Shown piece after piece: positions 23,785-34,067 of a stretch of DNA of 64,000 nt. Source of the DNA: Diorhabda sublineata (taxonomy: Eukaryota; Arthropoda; Insecta; Coleoptera; Chrysomelidae); assembly GCF_026230105.1 (NCBI RefSeq), contig NC_079476.1, positions 13,096,709-13,160,708 of the forward strand, given 5' to 3'. Positions within the stretch are counted from its first letter, which is position 1. Every line of letters begins with the position of its first letter. A model generated the notes under the pieces. That model saw nothing but the letters and a program-made list of their open reading frames with translations, was not told the DNA's origin and did not search any database. A program made the position numbers and the translations under genes.

Positions 23785-23850
23785 GCTTGCTTTCACAAAA
23801 AGCTTGATCATGTATGCTTGTCAAGCTTGTAGTTACGTCTGTATCCGCCT
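23785..23850 (-). repeat. Harbinger right terminal inverted repeat
   Basis: Inverted copy of 22855-22920, followed by the TAA target duplication. Confidence 0.88.
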
Positions 23851-23853
23851 TAA

Positions 23854-25079
23854 AATAGACTTCGTGGAAACCATGCTTTCAAATTTTAAATGATCGATTG
23901 TCACTACAACAAAAAATTCACTACCTCCAGCCACATAATTTTAATCAAAAGTTTGTTGATTATATTTTATTGTCCCTAAATCGTTAATCCCTTGTAACCA
24001 ATTGCTATTATCATGTTCATTTTTAGGTGGCAAAAGTAAGGATATTTTGTCTATTCAGTTCAGTATCAAATTTATTTGCCAATTTCAAATTATCCATATT
24101 TGTTCCCGTTGAAAACAATAAAGGAGTTTCAATCATCTGGAATCTATTCTATAGCACCACTAAGTTATTTTCCTTGACAAAAAGGTACCTTGCATATGTT
24201 TATATCCTTGATGGTTGCATCTAATATTAGTACATAGAGAAAGAAAGATCTGGTTTCCAACACACTTGTTAACCTTAAAACCTAGTGCTGGTTAGGTTAG
24301 GTTAGGTGGCTTTTGTGAAATACAAACATTTGAAATCAATCGTAGAATTTGCGGTACAAATTTTTTGATCTGTGTTATTAATCTTATTCACAGGAAACGT
24401 GTTAATGGAACTGAAAACAAAACGAACAGTATTTGTACTACAAACATACATAAATGTATAATTAACTGTTGAGTAAGTCACTTGTAAATACACTAGTTTT
24501 AATTTCAGCTGTTGTCGAAGTATAATCAGGTATTTAAACCGCTCGTTGGTCAATACTACTACCGGATAGTTATAATGTTTTTGTACCAGATGTGTTTTAG
24601 TGAGAGTTGTTAAATATTTTTTTATTGAATTTCACCATTACTAATATGACTATGGCTCTGCTTCTATACAAGAATTGTAGTACTTGTATAAACTTTGTTT
24701 AATTTCTTTATTGATTAGAAAATTCGTACATAACGACCACTACCTGTATATACTGTCATATTTTAAGCTCTTTCCGTTCAAGAACATCATTTTGCATTTG
24801 TATGAATTTATTAAGTGATGAATGTAAAATACTGTCACCAAATCGCTTGGCAACGTAACCCAAAGATTACGAATACATTCTAACATTTAACTAATACATA
24901 ATCTATGAAATTAGTTTTAGGTGATAGTAAAAATAAGTCTGTCTTCGTCATCCAACTATTAACTATTGAACTGTTACAATTAAAATGGGTATAGCTATCC
25001 TCTTTCACTCGGGTTTTGAAGAAAGTGGAAGTAAATGTAAAAGAATCAGGGAGATAGATACCGGAAATAATGGTTCCGA
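23854..25079. other. Spacer upstream of the cuticular gene, with a short TTAGG run
   Basis: No gene recognised. At about 24290-24307 there are three TTAGG units, the insect telomere motif, too few to infer a telomeric origin. The distal part contains the promoter region of the gene starting at 25143. Confidence 0.45.
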
Positions 25080-25113
25080 TATAAAAGCTCTTTCCCCTAT
25101 CACCACCGCAGTT
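25080..25113 (+). promoter_or_regulatory. Core promoter: TATA box and initiator of the PYPV-repeat gene
   Basis: TATAAAA lies at 25080-25086, and a CAGTT initiator at 25109-25113 puts the presumed start A at 25110, exactly 30 bases from the first T. The first ATG follows 33 bases later at 25143. The spacing is the classical arthropod arrangement. Confidence 0.72.
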
Positions 25114-25142
25114 ACTACCAAACCATCAAGTGTAATATTAAC

Positions 25143-28059
25143 ATGAATACCTTTGTAAGTATATTGAAAATTTTCTGTAATTAGAAAATTATAATTACGA
25201 AAAAAATCATAATCAACTATTATTTGAATTTGAATAGTTATATGATTACCAACTCATTTTACATTAGATAAACCTCAATAATTTTTCCTCTACAATTTGG
25301 AATCATTCACAAAATATAAATTTATTTTGTAAATATCATAAATGATTCATTATTTTCTGTTTCTTGACTCCGATTTTTTTGAATACCACTGACAGTTTTA
25401 TTGTTTTTGTTATGATAAATGAAATGTAACAAGTGTTAAAACCGAGGATAATTTATTCTACCGGCTTTCACAATCAGTGATTACGAATAGATTCGCTATA
25501 TACATTTATTGGACATAAAATTATTCTTGAAGTTTATAATCTTAATAGAAAGGACTTTTTTAATTGGAAAATTATATGATATTCATAATAACTTGAGTGT
25601 TCGTGAATTGTATATGATAGATGTGTATGATAGAATCGTTGCACTTACTCCCACTCTTACTTCTAGTTTTTCATATCGTTTAGTTTATACTCACTATTAT
25701 GTATCCTCAAATATAGACAAACTGGAAACACTGCGTAGCACTTGAAAGTCGATAAGATATGAAAGAACAGATACTTGCAACGTTTCTGTTCGTACATACA
25801 TATTGATCGGGTAAAACGGGTATAAAAATACAAAGTAATAATCAACTATTATAAACAATCATCTAGAATATTATGAAGTTCAAGTACTTCCAATTTAGTA
25901 AAGTAATAACTATTCATATAATATGAAATAAATGGTTTTGAGTGTGAGTTATGATAAGTTATGAGAATTTCCAAGCTCTAAAATCGACTGCATAAGGGGA
26001 ACCCATATATTAGTTGATGAATTTACTTTATGATACACCTTAGATTAACAAATTTAATCAAAATGCCAAGACCCGAGGTTTTTTATCTTTACCTATAATG
26101 TATGTATATTATCATTAATCCCAACTTATCCACAGTGTGGAAATGTGTATATATCAGCACTTCCAGGTCCCTTGAATAGTTATAAGGACAAAATTAGTTG
26201 AAAACTAATAATTTCGGATATAAATGTTGAAAACCTAAAATACCAATACCAATGTCAATTTTCAAGCCTTCATAAAGGATTCGATCATCGATGTTTTTTA
26301 ATATTTAACCTAAAAATTCAATGCTAACAATTTATTTGAATCAAATGTAAATAAATAAATAATTTATTATTATTATATATATTATATATATTATATTATA
26401 TATATTATATTATATTATAATTATTATTTAGCTAGAATTTCTCTATTGAATGAATATAGAGAGGACATTATTCAAAAACTCTATTCTCATTTTCATATTT
26501 GAATTTGTAACAAGTTTTATTTAAATTGAATTTGTAAGCTCAGGAAATAAAGGAAGGAACGGAACTAGATAGAAAACATAAAGCTGCCTGAAAATATGTA
26601 TATCTCTATTTTCAAGCTAATAAAACCTTTTCATTTTAATCATGGTAAACCTCTTCCATAAATATAATGGAAAAAAAATATTTCTTGTCGTTTAAAATTT
26701 CTAAATTAAATATCTTTGCGGAAGGATTCAAGTATTTTGTTATCAGATTGTACTAGATATATGCATTTTGTTTTGTTTTAATTTTCACCTATCTAAGTGA
26801 TAATTTTTTAATTAAGTTCCAAAATAACTTTTTCTCACTTTATATGTACGTATTCCTTTAAAATCTTTTCTATATATTATAAAGGTTCATGTCGTTTTAT
26901 AATGCACCTACAATTCTTTCTTTCCATAAGGTATTTCTAATTTTATCAGTTTTAATCTCGTTATTATCCGAGTTTACTTGTCACCAATCATTGTTAAGAG
27001 CTATTCATCTTAATTAATATGAAAAATATTTCAACTATACACACTAAAAGGTATCTTGTTTTCTCCTGTAATGCACGAATATTATCGGTGTGAATGAAAT
27101 TCTACGAAAATTCAGCTTCACGTTGTTATCGATTATAAACAAATAAACTTCCCAGAAGGAAATTGTTTATTTTGCGTTTTACTCCTTTCAAAAATTGTTT
27201 ACGACTGCCATGTCTCGATTATTAATTTGTTTTTGTATACCTTCAAATGAAAGTGGAAGTAGAGTTTGTTACACAGGAAAAAAATAATTATAGTTTGAAT
27301 GCAGTTCCCTTCACTCCAATTATTACAGTTTTCAATCATACGCTCGTGAGTATCTTAATCACTGTATTATTTAGAAAAGGCGTTCAGTTGGAATTGAATT
27401 ACAAAAGGTACCCACATTCACCAAACATATACATCATATATTATTTCAAAATTGTTGACAATCTAGATAATAATGAAATTAATTTTGCTTAGATACTCTT
27501 TCAATATATAAAAAATGGCCAGTTCTGTATTTTTTTATTGAGGATCACGAATTGGTAGTGATTTTATTAGAGGGTGCTTCTTAGAAAATATTTTTTGGTT
27601 ATTTGAATAAATTAAAAAATATGGAGCAACCTTTTACATTATGCATATATCTCGATATATCAAAATTGTTGACAATATAGATAATAATGAAATTAGTTTT
27701 TTTAGAATTGGTTTCAATCTATTTAAAAATCGCCAGCTCTGTATTTTTCATTGAGGATCACGAATTGGTATGGATTCTAATAAAGGGTGCTTGATAAAAA
27801 ATATTTTATGTTCAGCTTGTTTAGGTCTATGCCACATAAACAATTGAGTGTATAACAAAGGTCAAATGAATAAAAAATCAACAATTGGAACCTTCGAAGT
27901 AAAAGCGTAGAGACTTGTCAATAAATTCTACAATTTGTTTTCTAAAAGTTTCCTTTAGAGTGATTTATGCTTCGTAATTCCTGGTCTCATTTTGAAGTCG
28001 ATACCATCGAATATTAAGGCAATCGTTGAAATTAAGGTGAAGATTTTTTAGTTTTTTAA

Positions 28060-28110
<51 letters not shown>

Positions 28111-31100
28111 TATATACTATAAATAAAAAATAATTTTCCAGTTCAAAAAAACCAATTTGAACAGTTAACTTTAAGCTCGTAATATGGATGCTTCCTTTTT
28201 TTGGCACATTTATAATAGTGTCCCTATTTTATCTATAAACGATTGGTTTATCATTTTGGCGCGTGCCAAACTTTAGATTCTTTGAACTACAAATGTAAAT
28301 TTCTTCTACCCTTATTCTATTGAAAATGACAGTTTTTTCACAAAGAAATATGTACGAGAAATCGAAGAAATCTTACCCAGCTAAATACTTTCAAAATTCA
28401 TTAAACTTTTTATCATCAAATAGATGTTGTTTTATATTTCACTTTTTTCATTTGTTTTAACCATAATGAAACATGAAAAAACGTTTCTATGAATTGATTG
28501 AATGCTAAATTCGCAGCTAGCAACAAAAAACTTCTATTTTTAGTTCAATAATTGGAAAATAAGAGATTACTGCAAAATTTGGAGAGCAAATATGAATATC
28601 ACTTTACATTTTTGAAACTCAGTCACATTCAGTGCATGATAAAAAGAGATTCAAAACGATTTAGTCCTATAAAACGGAATAAGACCAATTTATTAATAAA
28701 ACAATGATAATTGAAAATCAAATAAAGCCACCAATGTTGAAAAAAGATTGTTATTTAGAATAACAAATTGCCAATCATGAGCTTTTTATTCAAACCATCA
28801 ATAGATTAGATTAACAAAGCGGAACTGCAAGGAAATTACTAGGAATTCAGGCCTCAGTATCTTTAATATAAATAATCATTCTATGAGTTTCACAACTTTT
28901 ATTCATTTTTTATCTTCTTCCACTTCCTCTTACAAAAAATTTTCGGTTATACGTAATATTTGCAATTAATTTCATTCACTTATTACATAATTTTGATAAT
29001 ATTTAGTAAGAATATTATTTAACGATTTATTTTATAAATAATTCAGTTTAATGGCAAAAATTATGTGAAAGTGAAAATAAAAGAAAGTGAGTCATTTTGG
29101 CTTTGAAATACATTGTGTAGTGTAATATTTTTTACTCTATCTTAGTTGTAAAGAGAACGATACAAGCTATCTTTCATAATATCCACTCGAAACAATATTG
29201 ACCTCCTACAAACAAAACTATCAATTGTTTGTGGGCGCCATTCAATTCAAGGTTACTTTTGTGACTAACAGCCTTCTCTTTGCGATCAATGTCTCATTAT
29301 TTCTGATTATTTGTTCTACATTGTAAAGACAAGATATCCATTAAACCATTCCGTCAGTCCAGTGCCTCAATTTTGGCTGATTTTCTTCAAATTTTATTTC
29401 ATATTTTATATTATCACAAGAAGTACATATAATATTAACAAAACTATAATTAAAACTGTACAAAATATGGAGCAAAATTTAAAGTTGAAATTATTTTTGA
29501 ATTTTCAGCAAAATATGTCACATAAAACGTAACAAAAATAACATTAGGAATATTAGAAATTTAAAATTTAACAACATGATGAAATTATTGATTAGATTAT
29601 CAAATTTGTGTTCCCATTTTTTCATGTTTGCACTATATATTGTGTTGTGAAAATAATAATTTCCATTGATACTAAATTATAAGTCTTTCGAAAAATGTGA
29701 CATCGATCGACTCAGGATAATAATTGTGGATGTAGCAGTATTATCTTGGAATTTTGAATTCACTTTGATAACATAATAAATTCATACCAACGATACCAGC
29801 AAGTATATTCATTTTTCAATTTATGTGGTGTGACATAACATTCTGTTAAGAATAATTTCCTATAGTATCTCAGTTACAGTAAAAAGTTTTTTAGACACTT
29901 TACTTAAAAAAATGTTACTCTTCCTTTTAGAAAATATTGGAGTTTGATGCCACCCCGTGAATAATATGTTTTAGATCCAGTAGAATTGAAAAATCAACTT
30001 TTTCTGACGCAAAATTTACTTAACATCCTGTAGTATTCAATAATTCCTTTCATGCAATCGCTGAAATGTGTTTTTTTAATATTACAGAGAGCTATTATTG
30101 CAATTTGCTGTTTAGCTGTAACAGCAAAGGCAAGGCCAGGTATAGGGCACACAAGAATTGAAGGTATTCCAGATATTCAGAGTTTTGGCGCCATTAGTTA
30201 TCCCAAATACGACATTCTTGATCTCGGTGAATATTCCAAAGGATTTGTTCCTGGAGATGAAATTCATGTGAGCAAACATGAAACCGTTAGAGTACCACAG
30301 CCATACCCTGTGAAAATTCCAGTACCTCATCCTTACCCTGTCCACATTTCTAAACCGTACCCTGTAGTTGAGACTAAATACATCAAAGTGCCACATGCAG
30401 TACCTTATGAAGTTGTTAAGCACGTTCCTGTTCCTGTAGAAGTTCCAAAACCGTACCCAGTACCTGTAAGTGAACACCATGATTCTTATGGGGCTGGATC
30501 GTCACCTGTACATGGAATACAAGCTGGAGGTGCAGATAATCAAGGTATGTGGAGTAATTTTTATGAACATGTTTTTTTTAAATTCTCTGACACCTCTGTA
30601 ACGTATAGTTTGTTCGTTTTTTCAATGATTGATTGCCATTCTAAAGAGCCACCGCTTTTTCTACAAACAATCAGTTACGATCATATCGTGGGAAAAGAGT
30701 ATTTCTTACGTCGCAAACTATATATGGCTGTACAATATCGCCTTCTGTTTTTTCACAATATCATTATATATCTAATTTTTTCAATGTATTTCTTTCCACC
30801 AATGTAAACTCTCAACCATACTTTCTTGTTCTTCCTAGAATACCTGTCATTCCGGATATAAACTATTATGTTTGCTATTCGAATTTTCTTAACAACAGCG
30901 ACATTTTGAAATATTACATTAAATTTTCATTTTGCTCCATATAAGCACACCGCATCACTTGCCAAAAATATTTAAATTTTCTAGGCTTCTCCTATGATAG
31001 TGTCTTTTAAACAAATATTAAACATTCAAGTACTTTTGCAAATTATCATTTTTTTCTATTTGTGCATGGGTCAACAAACTATCAGCTAAATATTCATTTA

Positions 31101-31352
31101 TGTAATATCACATTTTTCCTCAATTTTCAAGATCCAAGGTTTCAGTATGAAGAAACTTGGATCTTAGCACCTATTGAGAGTGTTATATCGCAAAATTCTC
31201 AGAAAAAATCGTCATTAGAATTTCATATTTTTCTAGCAATTGCAAATTATGAAACTCAAGAACCAGCTCAGGACGGTGCCATCAATGAACAAGAAGTAAA
31301 TGGTTTGCAACAGACTCAAAATTGGCAACCTAACGAGCAAGGAGAACACTAG
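25143..31352 (+). CDS. Secreted PYPV-repeat protein, CPLCP-like cuticular protein (3 coding exons)
   Basis: Model: exon 1 25143-25154 (MNTF, then GTAAGT); exon 2 30088-30544 (acceptor TTTTTTTAATATTACAG, donor GTATGT); exon 3 31237-31352 (acceptor TTTTTCTAG). This gives about 194 residues. Joining exon 1 to 2 completes a signal peptide (MNTF-RAIIAICCLAVTAKA, cleavage near residue 19). The mature part has an acidic stretch (YPKYDILDLGEYSKGFVPG), then a valine/proline repeat region with four PYPV motifs (QPYPVKIPV, HPYPVHI, KPYPVV, KPYPVPV), then a Gln/Glu/Asn-rich tail (EQEVNGLQQTQNWQPNEQ). PYPV/VPV repeats are characteristic of the CPLCP low-complexity, proline-rich cuticular proteins, structural proteins of extracellular cuticle. 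An alternative exon 3 acceptor at 31131 is also in frame and would add 35 residues. Exon 1 lies 4.9 kb upstream, so its linkage is inference, supported by the promoter, the phase and the identical layout of the paralogue at 45268-47730. The long intron holds a tandem duplication and an (AT)n run. Confidence 0.75.
27447..27809. repeat. Diverged tandem duplication in intron 1 (period about 214 bases)
   Basis: 27447-27597 and 27661-27809 share CAAAATTGTTGACAATCTAG (or ATAG), GATAATAATGAAATTA, TTGAGGATCACGAATTGGTA and GGGTGCTT in the same order. The copies differ by scattered substitutions and small indels. Confidence 0.85.
28063..28108. repeat. (AT)n microsatellite in intron 1
   Basis: Continuous AT run of about 23 units. 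Confidence 0.95.
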
Positions 31353-31417
31353 AGCTATTTTTTGTAATATTTAATTTGGTAGACTGATTGTTATGATTTC
31401 ATTGTTTCTATTTTTTT

Positions 31418-31423
31418 AATAAA
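31418..31423 (+). terminator. Polyadenylation signal AATAAA of the PYPV-repeat gene
   Basis: First AATAAA after the stop at 31350-31352, 65 bases downstream, followed by T/G-rich sequence. Confidence 0.6.
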
Positions 31424-31755
31424 ATATTTTGTTTGAGTTACTGTTTAGTTTTCCTAAACCTATTTGTTTTTCTCCATTGTCACAGCAATACAATTACACA
31501 TCAACTCTCTATGTCGTTGTAGTTCTTAATAAACTTTGATTATATAATTACCCAGTATTTCTTCAAAGATTTTATTTTTTACATCTTATAGTTTTATTTA
31601 TTTTTAGTTAATACGGCCCCTTCTTTGTTCAATCTTCAAATAATTCTGAAATTATTAAATATCATTATTAAATACATTTCCTTTCAAAAATATAACACAA
31701 AATAAATGTACAGAATGGGCAATACACAACAATATCCGACTTATGTTTTCTATTT

Positions 31756-31865
31756 TTACTTGGCTTTTTTCTTTTCTTGTGCATTTGTAACTAAAGTACT
31801 ATAGAAGTAGATATTCTCCTCAGCCATTTTGGTTCCTTCGCCAGGCAGTAGCTTACAAACTGTTG
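31756..31865 (-). pseudogene. Possible terminal exon (or gene remnant) of an unidentified protein
   Basis: On the minus strand, a pyrimidine-rich run ending in ACCAG (acceptor-like) is followed by an open frame encoding KLLPGEGTKMAEENIYFYST and ending NAQEKKKAK, then TAA. The composition is unlike the surrounding AT-rich text, and the Lys-rich terminus looks like a real cytoplasmic protein end. I do not recognise the family, see no upstream exon and no clear AATAAA. It could be the last exon of a minus-strand gene or a processed or duplicated fragment. It is listed as a fragment with low confidence. Confidence 0.25.
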
Positions 31866-32731
31866 CTGGTTTAAAAATTAAAAAAACTTGTAGCTGCTAA
31901 GTTAGCAGAACATATAGACTTGTTGTTGTTGATCAATAATAATTGTTTGTTTTGCATTTTATTTAAAATAATTAAATTTTCAATAACTAATTCTACATTT
32001 TATTTTATGTGCATCAATGCGTATCAAATATCAAATAACACCAAATCATGCATTTACTTGCTAAGTAATTATTAATTATACAAAAAAACTTATTTTGGAT
32101 TATAAGTAGCAGATGACATCTAAATTAACAAATATATAGTGATTTTACTTCATAGCTTTCCAAAGACTCAAAATAGCGGATCAGAATACTTGTCTATGTA
32201 GTGCCTCAAACCATTACGAAATTCAATATTTCTAAAATGAATTCTGCCATTTTACATTGAGAAAACTTTTCTCCTGGATAATACTTTGACGAATATTGGA
32301 ATACAACGCGTGATGTCTCGACCCTTTTGTCGATATTGACATTCCCAATGACTTGCAATTTGCAATGAGTGGTTGTACATCTCATCAGAGCGGTTTAACA
32401 ACTCTCAGTTGGACTTGAGACACGAACTGAATACGTTAAAGGGCGTCGCTGGTACATGTAGTTAAACATTTCCTAGCGAACACTAAGTGGCGCCATCCTC
32501 ACTTCTAAATGGAATCACTGTTTAGATAGAAATCTAGTGTAGTCGCCGATAATATAGATTCCGATGGTAAATGGTAAATGGTAAATGAGGATAAATTTCG
32601 AAATTACAACCCCACCTCAAGAAAATAAGAAACCGCTAATAATATAGCTGGTTTTGAATCGTATTCTTGTGAAAAATTTGAAAACTGAAAATTGAAATAT
32701 TTCTATCAACGTCAAGAATACGATTTAAAAA

Positions 32732-32792
<61 letters not shown>

Positions 32793-33036
32793 TCATTTGC
32801 TCAAGCAGAAATATTTAACCAAAAAGCTGTTAATGCAGTTAAGGCCTGTATTTTTTTAATTAATTACATGTAACAGGTGAAAAAAACTTCCAATCGGGGC
32901 CACCATACGATTCATTAGATCCTCAATATAATGGTTTAATGCCAAATTTGGTTAAATAACTAGTTAATGTTAATTCATACATATGTAGAACATAGATCAC
33001 AATTAACTATTTAAACTAATGTAATTTTATTTTTAA
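31866..33036. other. Intergenic stretch with (AT)n at 32735-32788
   Basis: No gene recognised. A less AT-rich block at about 32280-32530 may be part of an unassigned repeat. A triple TAAATGG run is at 32565-32587, and an (AT)n microsatellite at 32735-32788. Confidence 0.45.
32735..32788. repeat. (AT)n microsatellite
   Basis: TA run of about 27 units. Confidence 0.95.
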
Positions 33037-33289
33037 CTCCGCCTGCATGATCTCTGGGTGGATTGAGTAGCTTAGCGATTGTATTGCCGGTCCCAAGCCC
33101 GGGAAAAGGAGGAGGGTTGGTGGAAAGGGTTAGCAGCCCAGCCCATCCACCGTAAAACCGAATATAGCTCATAGACCCACAAATTTGCCTCGGAATAGGA
33201 CTGATTTAAAGACGATGACCCATGAGAAAAAAAGACTAACGAATTGGAGGAGGAGAGATGTTCTGCGATTTGCTACCTAGAATATAAAA

Positions 33290-34005
33290 ACTTTTAACAA
33301 CAACGAGCAAGAAGTTATGATAGAACTAAAAGACCACCGCATCGATATCTGCGCCTTTCAAGAAACCAAAAAAAGGGAAATGGACAGCGAATATATGACG
33401 ATTACATGGTAATATACAGTGGAGTCAGCAAGGACGAACGTGCGAAAGAAGGAATGGCACTGGCAATATACAAGAAATGTACAAACAGCATAGAAGAATG
33501 TCAATATACATCATCTCGCATACTAATCGTTAAACTGCGAACAGAAACTCAATTATTAAATATAATGTCGATATATGCACCCGAAGATGATAAGCCAAAA
33601 CAAGAGAGAGAAAGTTTCTATGAACAACTTGGAGATTTTAACGCACGCATTGGTAACGAAGTGATACCAGGCGTAAAACAACGCTTTAACGAAAATATAT
33701 TGAACGACCATGGGGAATTGTTGATGAACCTATGTTCGCTATGTGATCTAAGAATCAACAACACCTTCTTTGATCTCAAAACACAGTACAAATCCACATT
33801 CCGTAACTCCCGGGAACAACAATTAACAATAGACTACATCGTAACCAATAAATTAAACTCCGCGAATACAGTAAGTCACCACAGTTTGCTTCTGGGCAAA
33901 ATCAAAATGAAACTTAACCTGGGAAGGAATAGAGAACCAAGAGCACATACAGAAAAAATAAACATCGAATCCATGTGGAACACAACCATAAAAGAACTAT
34001 ATTAA
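33290..34005 (+). pseudogene. RTE endonuclease (AP-like) domain, broken
   Basis: NNEQEVMIELKDHRIDICAF and QETKK form the N-terminal AP-endonuclease motif (NNEQEL..DIxxLQETK). After a stop and frame change near 33400 come KDERAKEGMALAIYKKC, IMSIYAPEDDKPKQERESFY, GDFNARIGNEVIPGVKQR (the catalytic GDFNA), LRINNTFF and IDYIVTN, in family order. About 15-20 residues between FYEQL and GDFNA are missing, and the SDHxLL block is reduced to SHHSLLL with the Asp lost. The nuclease cuts target DNA for retrotransposition; this copy is not functional as it stands. Confidence 0.82.
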
Positions 34006-34067
34006 CACCGTTTAAAAGGGAAAATCGATAAAAACCCCATAGAAGAAAATGATGGTATTAACAACAG

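Larger units (their letters stand above)
22855..23850. mobile_element. PIF/Harbinger DNA transposon, internally deleted, long terminal inverted repeats
   Basis: The ends are near-perfect inverted repeats of about 65 bases. The left end begins AGGCGACTACAGACATAACT and the right end (inverted) begins AGGCGGATACAGACGTAACT, continuing with shared TTGACAAGCAT and CATGATCAAGCTTTT blocks. TAA target duplications flank the element at 22852-22854 and 23851-23853, the TWA target class of Harbinger. It carries pieces of the two expected genes in convergent orientation: a HARBI1-like transposase (plus) and a MADF/Myb-like protein (minus). At under 1 kb it is a deletion derivative. Confidence 0.9.

Noticed and set aside
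27965..28207. 80-codon minus-strand frame in the PYPV gene intron
   Set aside because: Its middle is the translated (AT)n run, and the flanks lack any motif.
30052..30087. ATG at 30052 as translation start of the plus-strand PYPV protein
   Set aside because: The stretch to 30087 looks like intron (pyrimidine-rich run and CAG acceptor), and a TATA-driven first exon MNTF in the correct phase exists at 25143.
30112..30480. 122-codon minus-strand frame opposite the PYPV gene
   Set aside because: Antisense shadow of the repetitive PYPV exon (Arg/Tyr/Trp/Asn repeats result from the complement).
30545..30807. Continuation of the PYPV frame past 30544
   Set aside because: It follows a GTATGT donor, loses the PYPV composition and becomes random hydrophobic text; treated as intron.
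32565..32587. Triple TAAATGG run as a regulatory array
   Set aside because: Three short units are explained by replication slippage, and nothing nearby needs regulation.
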